Shown here: positions 48,608 to 60,420 of the stretch, one piece after another
Layout of the letters: each line of letters begins with the position of its first letter
Numbering within the stretch: position 1 is the stretch's first letter
Assembly (NCBI GenBank): GCA_950022655.1
Contig: OX465581.1
Location: forward strand, 30,537,300 to 30,601,299
Direction: 5' to 3'
DNA: 64,000 bases
DNA from: Alentia gelatinosa
Lineage: Eukaryota; Annelida; Polychaeta; Phyllodocida; Polynoidae
Notes under the pieces: model-generated
What the model was told of the DNA's origin: nothing
Seen by the model: only the letters and a program-made list of their open reading frames with translations
Database searches by the model: none
Program-made: the position numbers and the translations under genes

Positions 48608-50902
48608 TGTTGGCTCACACTGTTCACATTGCATTGCACGAGGGAAGGGAGGGTCTAGGGGGTGCATGTATCAACAAAGGTCGGTTGCTCCAGGCGGTAA
48701 TACAGGAGAGGGAGGGGGTTGGGTCACCTCCCGTGAACAGGAGGAATGGGAACACCTTGTGGCGGAGAAGGCAGATAATTGAGCGCCGGCACGCCTCTGC
48801 TACAGACATTATGGAGGCAATGAGCTAATGAGATTCCTCTCTTCCTTCTTTTCCTCCTTCTCCTGCTTCTCGGCCAAAGAAGAAAGAACCAGCCACAGCA
48901 TGTGCTCCTGATCATTCCGCTTGTGATGATAATTCCAGATAAGCTAGTGGAATATTATGAGCATGTAAGGGTAAGCATATAAGATGCAGGATACTTTCAC
49001 AGTGCTGAGTCACCGGCCTTTAGTCACCCCGCACCTGGGTAAAACAAGGACTTTGACATAGATTGTTTACCCCATGCCTGGATTCGTATTCTTTGCTTTA
49101 GCGTGTAGTCATACACTTATTTCTTCAGTGGTCGAAGGAGGTATACAAGCCAAAGCTGAATGCCAGTAGTTAAAATTACATATTATTTGGGTTGAATGGC
49201 GAGCTATTTTGTTTATCATCATTCCCGCCCGATGATTGGCTTGACTAGCACTGGGGGGAAAATTCTTTTGTTCAAACAAAAGGGTGCCACTGTCGTTTCA
49301 ATAGTACCAGTTTCTAAGCAATCAACGTTTTGACCAGAATTATGTCAGATTACCTAATATAATCCTAATATCATTCTGTAGTAATGTTTACTTCATATAA
49401 TGACTATGCTGATGAGAACGGATATGCAAACAGTGGGGGTAACTTGCATTGCCACCGTTATTATGCATGTTCCCCACCTACTTCCGTCTCTCCCAGTGTG
49501 TACAGGTTGATGGTGGGGTAGAATATTCATCGAAAGTGATGCATTTCAACAGAGCATCTTCAGGTTGATAAATTTATGCCTGGCTTATGGTGTATTAAAG
49601 AGACAGCCGATCGTTTGACCCCTATTTGCTAAGGTATCTACCTTATATATCTCTAGTAATGACCGGCAGTACCTGAAGGATGATATATGTATATGTGATC
49701 ATTTTATAGGGTGTATAGACATTACTATTTTATATTGCAAGTTCATAATATCGCTCATTTTTATTTCTCACAATTATCTTAGAGCAGCTATCATCTCCGA
49801 TAGGGGACTACTATGCACCACAACGACATTGATCAATAGATTTTACGTATAGCTAGCTGCATGAGGTTACAACAATTCCAGTTTGGACAATCTTTGCACT
49901 ACGCTGTTTAACAGCGACACCCAACAGCAACTGCTGGCAAACAACCTTTAAGGCTCGGTCAGCGTGTAATGCTGCAATATAGACTGACAGTAGGCGTGGT
50001 GTACATTAGGTCACTGAAGCCACATCTCGTGTGGTTTAACAGGCAGGTAATTTATTCACTGTGTATAAATATAGATGGTGGATCTGACTCTCCCGGCAGA
50101 TAACTCATCTCCCACACACACCCGTCAACACATATACATGACCGGATGAGCGGAGCATGCAGCTAGATTTAGATTATGGTCCCTGTCAAAACCACCTCCC
50201 CATGAAATTAGAAGGGCCACCGTGGATCGATGCCAACGCTAGTCATTAATCATACTAACGACGTTAATGCCCATACCCATGAAATATGAATAGCGTGGCT
50301 CGGCACTGCCTATAGAAGCAGGTTATGTTTAAATTGTTTCAGCTTCAAATAAAGTGCAACGCCCAGAAGTACGATTTATGTGCACTCAGTGTACTAGAAT
50401 GCATTTGGAACATACAACGATCCCCTGTGTACGCCCAGATTATGAGATGATGGTTTGTTTTTTATATCACTGTTCAACCTGTATACACAGTACTAAACAC
50501 AAACATACCGTCAGTCATTTTGTTGTTACCCTCCTCCTCTAGTAATTTCCCATGATAAATATGTACACTAAACATATAGAATAGTATCCCGTACCTACCT
50601 ATGTTATATACCAAACCTAGGATTACACTGAAATGTACTTTGTTTGGCCGATACTGGTGTCATATTATTCTAGTATGTGGTAAACTTCTTGCAAGATTCA
50701 GGCATGAAAGTTTTCCCCAGGTATACCTGGAAGGTCTCAATATCTTCTTTTAGTGGTATACTTTGGTCCACCTTGCGGGATTGTGATAAAGGAAAACGGG
50801 TGCCAGCTAGGTGCAGATTTAAATGCACCCATTATTTCATAGTATATTATGTATGTGTCGGAAGGACAATGATACCGACACCTAGGTTATGTAACTGACT
50901 GT
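48608..50902. other. no gene recognised
   Basis: The first 250 bp is G- and purine-rich and open in several frames for that reason. The rest is AT-rich with short frames, for example a cysteine/histidine-rich one at 50354-50542 that lacks regular zinc-finger spacing. Nothing recognised. Confidence 0.4.
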
Positions 50903-51002
50903 CTTTATTACACATTCCGGTTGTGAGGATTATGATCCCTTCTCACACGATGCTTTATTGCACATTCCGGTTGTGAGGATTATGATCCCTTCTCACACGA
51001 TG
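50903..51002 (+). repeat. 50-bp tandem duplication
   Basis: Units 50903-50952 and 50953-51002 differ at one base (A to G early in the unit). Each contains CATTCCGGTTGTGAGGATTA and then CTTCTCACACGATG. TTGTGAG and CTCACAC within the unit form a short inverted repeat. The near identity indicates a recent event. Confidence 0.97.
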
Positions 51003-51854
51003 AATAATCTATGTCTCATTATTGGTTCTCACGCTACGATCCACGCGCCTACAATTAGCAGCACACTACCCATCTATCTCTGGTTACAAACACACCTAAG
51101 ACATTACATAATGTGACCTGTGCAGATTGATGACACCACGAACCTAATCTAGGGAAGCTAATTACAATAACCTAGCTGCAAGGTCAACTTAGCCACCGCA
51201 TATTAGAGAAAATATATATGGTATTGATCCTCCATATAGAAGGCAGACGGCATAGAGTAGACTTTTGTTATTGCTGAATTCCCCCTCACTCTCTTCCTCA
51301 TACTCCCATCACAAAATGCCCACTACCCCTAACGCTCCCACGCCTCCCAATACGTCCATTTTTGCCAAGTGCCATGTAGAGTTGAGGCAATGATGATGTA
51401 TGGGACAAGTGCGGGCGAATCATCGACACAGTCGCTGGTTTGTCTCGGGCTAAAGATGAAATCCATGTCGGTGGACGGTGCCCGGTGGCCCTCGGGGGCT
51501 GCCGGGGCCGAGTGCACCACTTGGCCGGTGCGTGTTCTACACCACGCTACACTCGACCACTTCCTGGGCAGACGTCTTGGACGGGCCAGGCGGGCCAGCT
51601 CGTGTTTGCTCATTTCTTTCATTCCGCAGAATGGCCATTCTTAACTACGCCGTGCCGCACGGCCAGCCACACCGTCATTAAATCGCCTGGGCGGGCCTGG
51701 AGCCGTGCAGCGGCTGTGTGTGGGAGGGTGTATGGAGGTAGATGGTGGGGGTAGGGAGGGGATAACTCTGGTGGATTTTACCATGGCACGGCAGCAAATG
51801 AAATGCAAAGCCAAGCGTGGGGCTTGGACAAGCCTTGGGGGTGCGTGAAGTAGG
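51003..51854. other. no gene recognised; GC-richer part
   Basis: 51420-51720 is GC- and CpG-richer and open in several frames on both strands (plus 51369-51644, 51440-51754; minus 51329-51622). No motif could be named. The open frames overlap heavily, which argues for composition rather than coding. Confidence 0.35.
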
Positions 51855-52512
51855 TAAGCTATAGAAAGTGAGGGGATGGACGCCTGTGGTCGGGGAACGC
51901 TAGATTGAGGGGATGGGTCCAGTCAGGCAGTATGAGAGTAAGAGAATGGAGCTGGTCAGGAAGTATAGGAGTGAAAGGATGGACAAGGTCAGGGAATGTG
52001 AGATTATCTCACCCTTGGTATCTTTGTCCCGTATGCTAAACATTGGGAACTCGTCGTCCATTCTTTTAGTGTGTACAGGGGTGAGATAAATGCAGAATGC
52101 AACTCGTTTTGGTCAAAGAAGTCATTCTCCAACTCATTTGAATGCTACGTGATATTCGCTCCACATCAAACTCTTGGATAACGACGACTTTGACCAAAAA
52201 CTTGTTGGTTTCTTCTTTAGTAAAAGTAAGGGATGGTCAGTGAGAGTGTGAGTTATTACATGTACAGTTCGTTGGACATACTCAGCTTTTTGGTTACATT
52301 GAGGTCCATCACCAAACAAGGAACAAATACCGGTCTACGAAAAGCAATGACAGGGGAATGGGTTGGGCTTGGTCAGGGAGTGTGTGAGTGAGGGGAAGGA
52401 GTTGGTCAGGGAGTGTGAGAGTAAGAATATGAGGCTGGTCATGGAGTGCGAGGTTGAGTAAATGGAGCTGATCGAGGAGTGTGTGAGTGACAAGATGGAG
52501 ATGGTCAGAGGG
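51855..52512 (+). repeat. 33-bp minisatellite, interrupted
   Basis: Degenerate 33-bp units begin with GGTCAGGGAGTGTGAGAGTA or close variants. In the left block the units start at about 51855, 51888, 51921, 51954 and 51987, the last cut at 52002. In the right block they start at 52371, 52404, 52437, 52470 and 52503. A partial unit (AAGGGATGGTCAGTGAGAG, around 52228-52252) lies between. The spacing inside the blocks is exactly 33 bp, a multiple of three. The repeats have AG-rich plus strands and diverge from each other by several bases. Confidence 0.9.
52003..52225. mobile_element. insertion with two fold-backs inside the minisatellite
   Basis: This sequence, unrelated to the repeat units, breaks the unit that starts at 51987. 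It contains TTATCTCACCC (52005-52015) and its inverted copy GGGTGAGATAA (52080-52090). It then has a longer imperfect hairpin with a perfect core GTTTTGGTCAAAG (52106-52118) against CTTTGACCAAAAAC (52188-52201), whose arms extend to about 40 bp with roughly three quarters matching. No target-site duplication is clear. It is probably a small non-autonomous element or two nested ones. A second stretch without units (about 52253-52345) has no fold-back. Confidence 0.5.
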
Positions 52513-53910
52513 AGAGCTAGAGCGAGAGAATTTGCCTGAGAGAGGTTCTCAGAATCTCTCGTCAGGTCATGAATAGGGCAGAACTCGTCTAATATACACT
52601 GGTCGATACATATATAGCTGAGGATATTTCGGGAGAAGCATGTGTAAACGGACTGATTAGCGTTTTGTGTGACTTGCAAGAGAACTGGAGGGTAGTAGAA
52701 GGAGCAAGCCAGTCACAGACAGATAATAACCGATGAAGTTGGACAGGTGTGGATGGTATGCGGGGACGGGACGCAAAAAGGGAGGACGTGAGAGGCCAGT
52801 ATACGTCTGGCAGTAGTGAGGGTCTGGCGGGAATACAGAGGAGTAGACATGTTAACCCAGGAAGGCGTCAGACGGCAGATCGGGTGGATTGAGAGTGAGC
52901 AGATTCTATGTTGCTCCGCTGGCATTGAGTACTGGAAAGTGAAGGAGGGTATGAAGTTGGACGATTGTGAGTGAACTGAACTTGACCTACAGTGACCCAG
53001 GTATTCATTCCTTGTGAAGATAAACATAGTGACGAGAGGACCAAAGGGAGAAGCCGTGTGATGGTAGTGAGATCAAGCTTCATCATAGTTAGAATCAGTG
53101 CCCCCATATCAACCACACTGATCAAGGTGCAGTGAAGCGTTACAACGAGAGTGAGGGACAGGTCGAGCAGCTCACAAAAACGGAGTTGGTTGTAGAGGCT
53201 TATATTCGTGGCTGATCCTGCTGAACTGCCTACGTTGGTTCCGTTTTATGAGCAGTATATATACTTACAGGATTCCTCCTCCTGGGAAATCAAACTTCCC
53301 GAGGCGAGCACACACTCAGCCATAAAGCACCTGGCCCGCCTGTGTACGGCACCCTGCCCCACCCACCTAGCCCCTGCCGCCTATAGCCCGCCACCGGCAT
53401 CGCTCGCGCATCGCTGCTGCTCTCCACTGAGCCCTGTTATTTTTCTTCCGCATGGATGCCGCCTGTGAGTTTATCAATAACGCTCAGCCAGGGTGTGCCG
53501 TCCCCCTACCCCTGCCACACACATACACACTACGCTTGGAGGCCTACTTAGTCCTGCGGTTGTTTTCTTAGCATTAATTGAGTTGAGCAAGCCCGGTATC
53601 CGCTGGACCATCAGCGGTCTCATATAATCCAGTCCGGAGAGGTGAAATGCTGTGCTGGCCTGTTGGTCACTATAGACCTACGGGCCCCGCGAGTCGACCA
53701 ACTGCTTTTTGGGTTAGTCTGGCTGGTTGGTCGACACATCTGTCGGCCGGTCGATCTACCTCCCACTCCGTGTGCTGGCTCATTATGGCCACTGTGCTGC
53801 CAACTGGTCACATCACCTCGACTTTTTTTACTCAGTTCACGTGACCTTACCTGCCTTGACCTTGACAACAGGTGCTGGTACAGCAGCAGTTTTTAGTTGA
53901 ATGAGGGTTA
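52513..53910. other. no gene recognised
   Basis: Purine-rich on the plus strand up to about 53180, which explains the long serine-rich minus-strand frames at 52713-53125. A GC-richer patch at 53270-53465 lies between a possible acceptor (ACTTACAG) and a possible donor (CCT/GTGAGT), with an alanine/proline-rich translation. It is too weak to call as an exon. Confidence 0.35.
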
Positions 53911-54447
53911 ATGCTCAACTACAGTTGCAAGCTTTTCCTCCACGAGGCAAATCAGGTACAGAAGGCAACTGCGTTTCGCTTGTTAGATAATAACGTTATT
54001 ATCGCCCGGACATATAAGAGAGATCAGTGTATCTTAACGTCCTATGGTTTGAAAAATGTCCTATACACTGTTAGAAATAAATCTGGTATTTTGGTGTTGG
54101 TATCATGTATTCATGGTGGACCAACATCATGCAATGATCTTGCATTTTCACAGAGCAACTCAAAATCAATAGACTGTATGCTATTCGATTTTCTAGTGAT
54201 GGGAGAGGTACGTGGTACTATTCAATTGTACCCAATACGTTTCGTTCTTATGGAGGCAACTGTAACAAATATATACAGTTCAACAGCAATGGGCAGGGGA
54301 TGTGGTATGAACGTAAAAATATATCAATCCCTGCTGTTAAAATTTGAAGCCGTTGATTATTATTCGTTTACAGCATTCTTAACTTTGTCTGGTCTTAGAT
54401 TGTCTACATTAAGTGGGTGGTCATTTGGTAGAAGGTGGGATTTGTGA
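53911..54447 (+). CDS. 178-codon open frame, unknown
   Basis: The longest open frame in the window, starting with ATG at 53911. The translation starts MLNYSCKLFLHEANQ and includes LVLVSCIHGGPTSCND and FGRRWDL at its end. It has no signal-peptide pattern, no obvious membrane helix and no catalytic motif that I recognise. In 64 kb of fairly AT-rich DNA, one frame of this length can arise by chance. The GC content matches its flanks, and there is no promoter or polyadenylation signal clearly tied to it. Confidence 0.15.
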   Translation: MLNYSCKLFLHEANQVQKATAFRLLDNNVIIARTYKRDQCILTSYGLKNVLYTVRNKSGILVLVSCIHGGPTSCNDLAFSQSNSKSIDCMLFDFLVMGEVRGTIQLYPIRFVLMEATVTNIYSSTAMGRGCGMNVKIYQSLLLKFEAVDYYSFTAFLTLSGLRLSTLSGWSFGRRWDL

Positions 54448-55649
54448 ACCTCTGTAAAATTCGTTTCATCAAATTCTCATTATTCTACCTCGGAGATGGC
54501 CGTAGACTTTATGTTTATGGACAAAAAATATATATAAAAGCTAGTGCTTTACATATCCGTAGAAATATATGTCCAGGCAATTATATGACTACAATGCGCA
54601 ACAGTTGATGAATAATTGAGATTAGAGCTAGTATTGTCACAAAGATAGTTGGTTATATAAATAAGCAATAAGAAGCCTCGTCAAAGTTGGTTAGCCACCT
54701 AAAATAGGCTATATCTATGTTTTAAAAAACGTAAGTGAATGGAATACGTGCAGGTTATATGTTATCGCATTAATAGAGAAAAATGACAGTATCCCACCAA
54801 TGCAAATAACTTATATACGGCGATAGGTGAAATAGAGCTAAATGAAAATACCATTTAGAGGTGGTCTTGGCCAAGCATCTTGGCCTTGCTGCATGGTCAG
54901 ATGGTGCAAGTGGTAATATGTTATGCATGGCTGATGCCCGGGGGTGCAGGTGGGAAGGGTTTAGGTTCTGGTCACGGCGTCTGCAGTTGGAGGCATTGTG
55001 CTTACTCTTTAATAATTCAAAGACAGATGATGCGATGCTGAATACTTGAATATGTAATGTGCTTGGCCTTTGAGGTGGAAACAGTTCAATACCCTTATGG
55101 AAACATACTGTGTGTGCAGTCTTCCCATATATGTTTAGATTGACAGGTGGCCAAGATACAATCTTCTCCATCAGCCATCATCAACGCGGTTATTCAAATA
55201 GATAATTATGGTATAAGTTTCTATTTGATAGATTAAGATCAAAGAGGGGTGCTTTGGAAAAGTGAACACTAAGGCCCATATATATATCTATATAGATATA
55301 GATATATATACACGCAATGTACGGGGGAAACATACATGCAATTGTGTTGATGGATACGTGGTTAAATGATTGTACACTTGGGCAAGCAATCATTTAGCGT
55401 AGAGGCATCACAGCGTTGCACATCTCAAAATATGTCGAACGACCAGTGCAATATTGATCTGCGTCAGCCATGTAGATGAAGGTTAGCATATGGTCATCTC
55501 GCTGCTGGCCATGATCTACCTGGATCATGATGCCATCTACCTGGTGCATATCTTACCTGTGCCTAACACACCTGACACCTACACAGCCAGATGAGTCTGC
55601 TGCTTCGATTGTTAGATAACATGGGAATTTATAGGGTAAACACTGTACT

Positions 55650-55652
<3 letters not shown>
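54448..55652. other. no gene recognised; possible tRNA-like relic
   Basis: AT-rich. At about 54895-54985 a sequence with TGGTGCAAGTGGTAA and, about 60 bp on, GGTTCTGGTCA resembles the two internal promoter boxes of a tRNA-derived SINE, but neither box matches well. A short alternating AT tract with self-complementary ATATCTATATAGATATA lies at about 55268-55310. Confidence 0.35.

Positions 55653-55705
<53 letters not shown>
55653..55705. repeat. (TA)26 microsatellite
   Basis: About 26 uninterrupted TA units. Such tracts are length-variable and prone to forming cruciforms. Confidence 0.98.
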
Positions 55706-55708
<3 letters not shown>

Positions 55709-55847
55709 CCTTTGTTTTACCTGCGCTTTATACTTGCCAGGAATGCCAAGCACATAGATAGTACAGGAATATCACTTCTACCGGTGGCAACATCAAAGCC
55801 GTACTATTTCACCGTATAAGATTAAAGGTTAGTAAAAGTGGGCTTAC

Positions 55848-55983
55848 CTCTTGCTCTTTTTCTCGCTAAGAAGGTCTCGGATAGCATCCCCCATCGTTTC
55901 GAATCCCATATGGACCACGCACAAATAATGTAGATGATTGAAATTATCCACCCAATAATCCGGTGGGTGGCAGGCTTTGTATA
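55848..55983 (-). CDS. possible internal exon, unknown protein
   Basis: On the minus strand this block ends at a consensus donor AAGAG/GTAAGCC (GT at 55847-55846). It begins after a pyrimidine-rich acceptor (CTCCTCATCTCCCAATCTTC, then CGGAG). The 136-bp block is open in two frames. One reads YKACHPPDYWVDNFNHLH and then YLCVVHMGFETMGDAIRDLL with a basic end (SEKKSKR). The other contains a hydrophobic stretch, IIGWIISIIYIICAWSIW, that could span a membrane. I cannot name a family for either. The splice signals at both ends make it the best-bounded exon candidate here, but no partner exon was identified within reach. Confidence 0.3.
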
Positions 55984-57929
55984 CTCCGATTGGAAGATTG
56001 GGAGATGAGGAGTTATGCCTAGCGTAATCCAAAGGCACTCCTCCTCATCCACTCCATCTTAAACCCTTGAGATGATTCATCTTCTAATTCCTGTGCTGTT
56101 CAGATTCCCTGCAATCCCCCTTTTGTGTGAGGGTGTTATTGTTTCTACGTTACTCCCGGTTCCTCATATCATGAGGCCTCATTAGGCCTGTAAAATGTAA
56201 TGTGAATGTCCTCTAAAGTTATCGAGATTTAACTTTCCATTTTGGTGCTCACCGTCAATCCTCGGGCTTTCGGAATGGGTTAAGTAATGTGTTTTTATAA
56301 TGTGTAATAATTATAATATAGTTATAGGTCTACGTATATTATTTCCTCTGGCTTTCTGGCTTCCTCTTGTCAAAGCAGGAATGTTGATGTTATGTTATAA
56401 TTCTGTGTCGAACCACCTAAATGCAGCGTGCATGACAAAATCCGCAAGGCACGATAGTTTTAATTCTGGCCTTTTACTTATAGTGACTACTTGTGTCACA
56501 CTGAACGTTATATTTATGAATAACTTTATATATAGGCTGACGAATCTCTACGAACCAATGCTAACGTTTATAAGAGATTGAATCTATATTCTAGGCATAT
56601 AGTCATATAAACTCCATGCTGTTGCACTGTTTGTGGTATATTCGCTGGTATACCTCAGAAATGTATTTTGTCTCTCTTTCTAACTCTTCTTATTCCTGCG
56701 CCATTTCTTCAGGCGGGTTTCTGTGAGAGGCAGAGAGAACTCGTCAGTACGCACAGCACCACGAGGGAAGAGGAGGGAGAGTGTATCCGCCCACCTTATT
56801 GCGTGGTAGGTATGGTGAGAGCTGCAAAGGGTGCTGGCGGCCTAGGAACCGGCAGGAGAGGGGGTGAGGTGTGCCGGGGTGAGTTGCCACTGACGCCAAG
56901 TAAGACAAATGCGATGACTTTTGTATTGTTTGGCACGGTGCGTCGCCGGCTTGGGCGCGGGCACGAGTCGGAGTTTGTTGATCGGACGACGGCCCTATCG
57001 GCAACGACGCCGCCAGTCCCCGGGCTGGCCTCTCCCGCGGGAATGACGAAGGCTCGTTGACCGGCAGTGGCAGGGCAAGCCGCCGCTGGACGGTCAGGCG
57101 GTAGGTAGGTAGGTGGCTGGGCTGTTGGGGTGGGTGGGTGGCACTGCAAGAGAGGTGTCCAATCGAGACGGTGTAGGTGGTGTTTCCCAGTGTTTCCCAG
57201 ATAAAGTCTTAGGTATTCTGTCTTTCTACCTCCTGTTGGTGCGAGGTCACGGTTGGGATAGCCGTTCGGACGGATGGAGCCTCCACGGCGGGGGCTGCAG
57301 TATCAGGGGCTGGAGGAAGCGCCAACGCCAGGAGGGGGCGGACAAAGGATGGGTGGCTTCATCGTAGTCCTCCTGTGGGTGCCTTCCTCTACTCCTCCTG
57401 ATAGCAGCAGCCCAACGGGCAGGGACGTCTCTCCTTCAGTGTCTGTGCCACCTTCTCCACGCTGGCCACCCTCTTCTCAGCACCGTCCAATTCCCTTCTC
57501 CTATTTGTAATGGCTGACTCGGCTAGCTGATGCTAGCACTGCGGGGTGTTAAGGGACTTTAAGCCTGTATGTATTATGTGTGAAACATTCAATGATTGGT
57601 ACCAAGAAGACCTGTTCCTGAACGCAGATTTAACAAGGTATTACTTGCCTCTCTCCCGCTGTGCTTCCTGCCTGCCGAGCCTAGTAATTCTTGCCACCTA
57701 AATATACTTTCCCGTCACAACCGTAGCAATAAAGTCCACTCCCACTGCACGGTCCTCCCTCTTGGCCAACACCTCTATGCTAACGACTAAATTGATTTCA
57801 CAAAGATCAGTTCTCGGTTTGGTTGGAATGATTCTCAGCTACAATCCATGTATAATCCTCTGAAGGCACCGGTCACACGCAAGCGTCACATAACTTCAGC
57901 ACCTGATGTCGTATAATCTCCACGGTTGT

Positions 57930-58200
57930 TCTTACCAACCTACGGTCTGCTTCCATCGCTGTGATGGCGCGGATCCCTGGGTGGAGGTGGCGGGTGTTCG
58001 GCGGCGGCCTGAGCCAGCCTTAGCAGCCACAGCAGCAGCAGCAGTAGCAGCTTCAACTTCCATCCTGTGCCTCGTGCCGCCGACTACTGCCTCTCGCTGG
58101 GCTGCGCCGAGCCGCCATCCACACACGTGACCCTCTAACCGCAGCGCCCGCCGCGCAGGCGCATGGGCAGCCAAGGCGAATGTCGTCTGCAAAATGGAAG
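57930..58200. promoter_or_regulatory. CpG-rich block with NRF1-like motif
   Basis: This block is rich in CpG, carries a CAG/GCA triplet run (about 58028-58050), and contains GCGCAGGCGCATG (58153-58165), close to the binding motif of NRF1 found in many animal CpG-island promoters. Minus-strand translation (57932-58237) is alanine/arginine-rich, as expected from composition. I infer a possible promoter or first exon. The strand is undetermined. Confidence 0.25.
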
Positions 58201-60059
58201 GCCAGCGCTGCAGTGACATGCCCGTCAAAGCAAACACTCTCTGCGTGGGAACAAAAAACCGATCGGCTTCTAGTTAACATTACATATATATGCAAGCGGT
58301 CGGCTAGGTTATACAGCCAGCCGTGGCTGCCATTCAGAGGTTTATTTTGGCACCTATGGTCTGACACCATTCTAGAAAATGTTAAGCGTTCCCGGCCAGT
58401 GATATTGACGCCAGCTAAGCTGTAGTGGATATTTTGATCATAAATTGAAATGTGCCATTAGCTGGCGCCCATTGTGGCACTCATGACGCAGTTCCGGGCG
58501 TGGTATTCAAATGTTGGATTGGAAAGCAGGTCAAGCTTGTATGTGTATACTGAAAAAATGTCTGTGGTCAACATTTGGATGAATGCAACTGAAAACTGAG
58601 TCGACAGAAGGTGTCGTTCACAGAAGTACATCCACATACCCGCCTTTGTTGCTCATTCCAGCGTGCAGTTAAAAACAAACAGTACACCGTTTTCTGTCAA
58701 ATGTCATACATTAGCCAGTTGGCTTTGATTCTGTCTGAACCGCCGAGATAGAGTGCTGCACACGTGGCGGGACACGCAAGCGCCACCTAAGATGTTATAC
58801 AGTTTGGGCGAACTTCTAAAAGGCTAAATAGCCTCTGTGTCCCGCCGAAAACCGAGATGGCTTCATAGCACGCAACAGCCCCGTGAAATGGTTTTCAAAT
58901 ATTTTCGTGCCTCCAGGCTCTTTACCAGTCATTGTTATTACCAATACCAATACGTATGCAAAAAGGAGAGATTTCAATCTTGTTAATGTGAAGAAGGGAA
59001 TACTTAAAAGAAAAGAAAATGCCAGTCGAATGATTAAAACAAGTAGTAGAACACCCTATACCTAAAGGGAATGATTCGTCAATAGTTGCTGCGCCTTTCG
59101 CCATCTAACTCCTCTAGTACAGATTTTCCAAAGAACGTTAGTAAATTAATTCACTCTGTGCTTCAGGGGGGTCCCAGAAGTGGGACGCCTAGTTCTAAAG
59201 GCGAAGCATGAGAGCTGAAAAGAAGGTGTGTTGGACATGCCAAAGCCGTAGGGGCAGGACCAACATTTGTACGAGAGTGTGCATATATTCATGGCGCACC
59301 GAATACGCTCATACGTCGGCTAGCAGCCACCGATACCTCCAGTTGTCTAACCTATATGGAGCTCCGGCCTATAACTATACCAACCAATTATGTGGTCTGG
59401 TCCGCCACACCCTATTCCTACCATTCGAAATATTAGATTCGTTCTGCGTCAATACGTCGAATGATGAACCACATGAAATCGATCTATTCGGCGTGTGGCT
59501 TCTGGCCTGGCTTCCAATAGGTGGCTTCCTCGCTTCACGACTTTCAAATAGCCTCATCTGTGACGCCCTAGCCCTGGTTTCCTGCATCACCAATGTTATG
59601 CTTAAATAGTCGCCTATCTGATGCTATCTACGAAGTAATTTTGAAAAGTGGATTACCTATAAACCACCCCACCGACTCGCGGTTGGCTTCATCACCCAGT
59701 TGATACTAAAGCCAATGTCAACGATCCACGCGTGGATTCTTATTTAATTTCTGCTGGTCAGCAGTATAGAGGGGCTCAGAGGGAGGTCCCCCGGTGTGCA
59801 TGGCATAACGCCAACCAAGGATCAACGGTGGGACCCTGGCGTAACGTCTATTCTGCGGGTGTCTTAGTCGTGTTTGTGTGGTCGCCAGTCTGCATGCGAG
59901 CTGCGTTTAGCCCACGCTTTTCAACACGGCCCAATCTTCACTCATGAGCGGAGCGGATTGTGGCTTCCCTTGGTCAGTCTCGATCGCCCTCCATGTCCCC
60001 TCCCGTGCCCAACCCCTCACGCCATTTCGCCCACCCCTTCAACCCTGGACCAGCACTCA

Positions 60060-60420
60060 CTAGCCCCCTGCCACAACCATCATCCTCCAGAATCCCCTCA
60101 GGGCGGCATTGAGGGCTGTGGAGCGGTGGGCAGTGCGGGGCCGTGAGGTCGACGTCGGGGTCAAACCACGCCGCCATCGTCCCTGGGATGCAGCTTTACG
60201 CCTCACCTGCTTCCCGCGCATGTCAATAGACACTCTAAGCAGGCCACTTCCGCTTGGCGCGTCCGGAGGCGAAGCGGCAAACACGATTCTTATATGTGGG
60301 GCGGGCACGCGTTTTGCCCGCGTATCAATCCCTACGAAGGTCATCACTCGACGTTGATGGTTCGCCATGTCAGCCGCCGCCACCGCCGCCACCGCTGCCC
60401 TAGTGGCCATCAGGACTGCT
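60060..60420 (-). other. CpG-rich block with an ATG-initiated minus-strand frame
   Basis: A minus-strand frame of 116 codons starts at a true ATG (60408-60410) and begins MATRAAVAAVAAADMANHQR. It contains a GCC/GCG triplet run and later an arginine-rich segment, and ends at 60060. The plus strand is also open through the triplet run (an ATG at about 60368 gives an alanine/threonine-rich 28-residue peptide). High CpG content suggests promoter or exon DNA, but alanine runs from GCN repeats make long frames easy by chance. Not recognised. Confidence 0.2.

Noticed and set aside
52335..53125. Serine/leucine-rich minus-strand frames
   Set aside because: They are the antisense of AG-rich repeats, including the 33-bp minisatellite.
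53271..53464. Alanine/proline/cysteine-rich open stretch between acceptor-like ACTTACAG and donor-like GTGAGT
   Set aside because: The donor lacks the AG before GT, the peptide is low complexity, and there is no partner exon.
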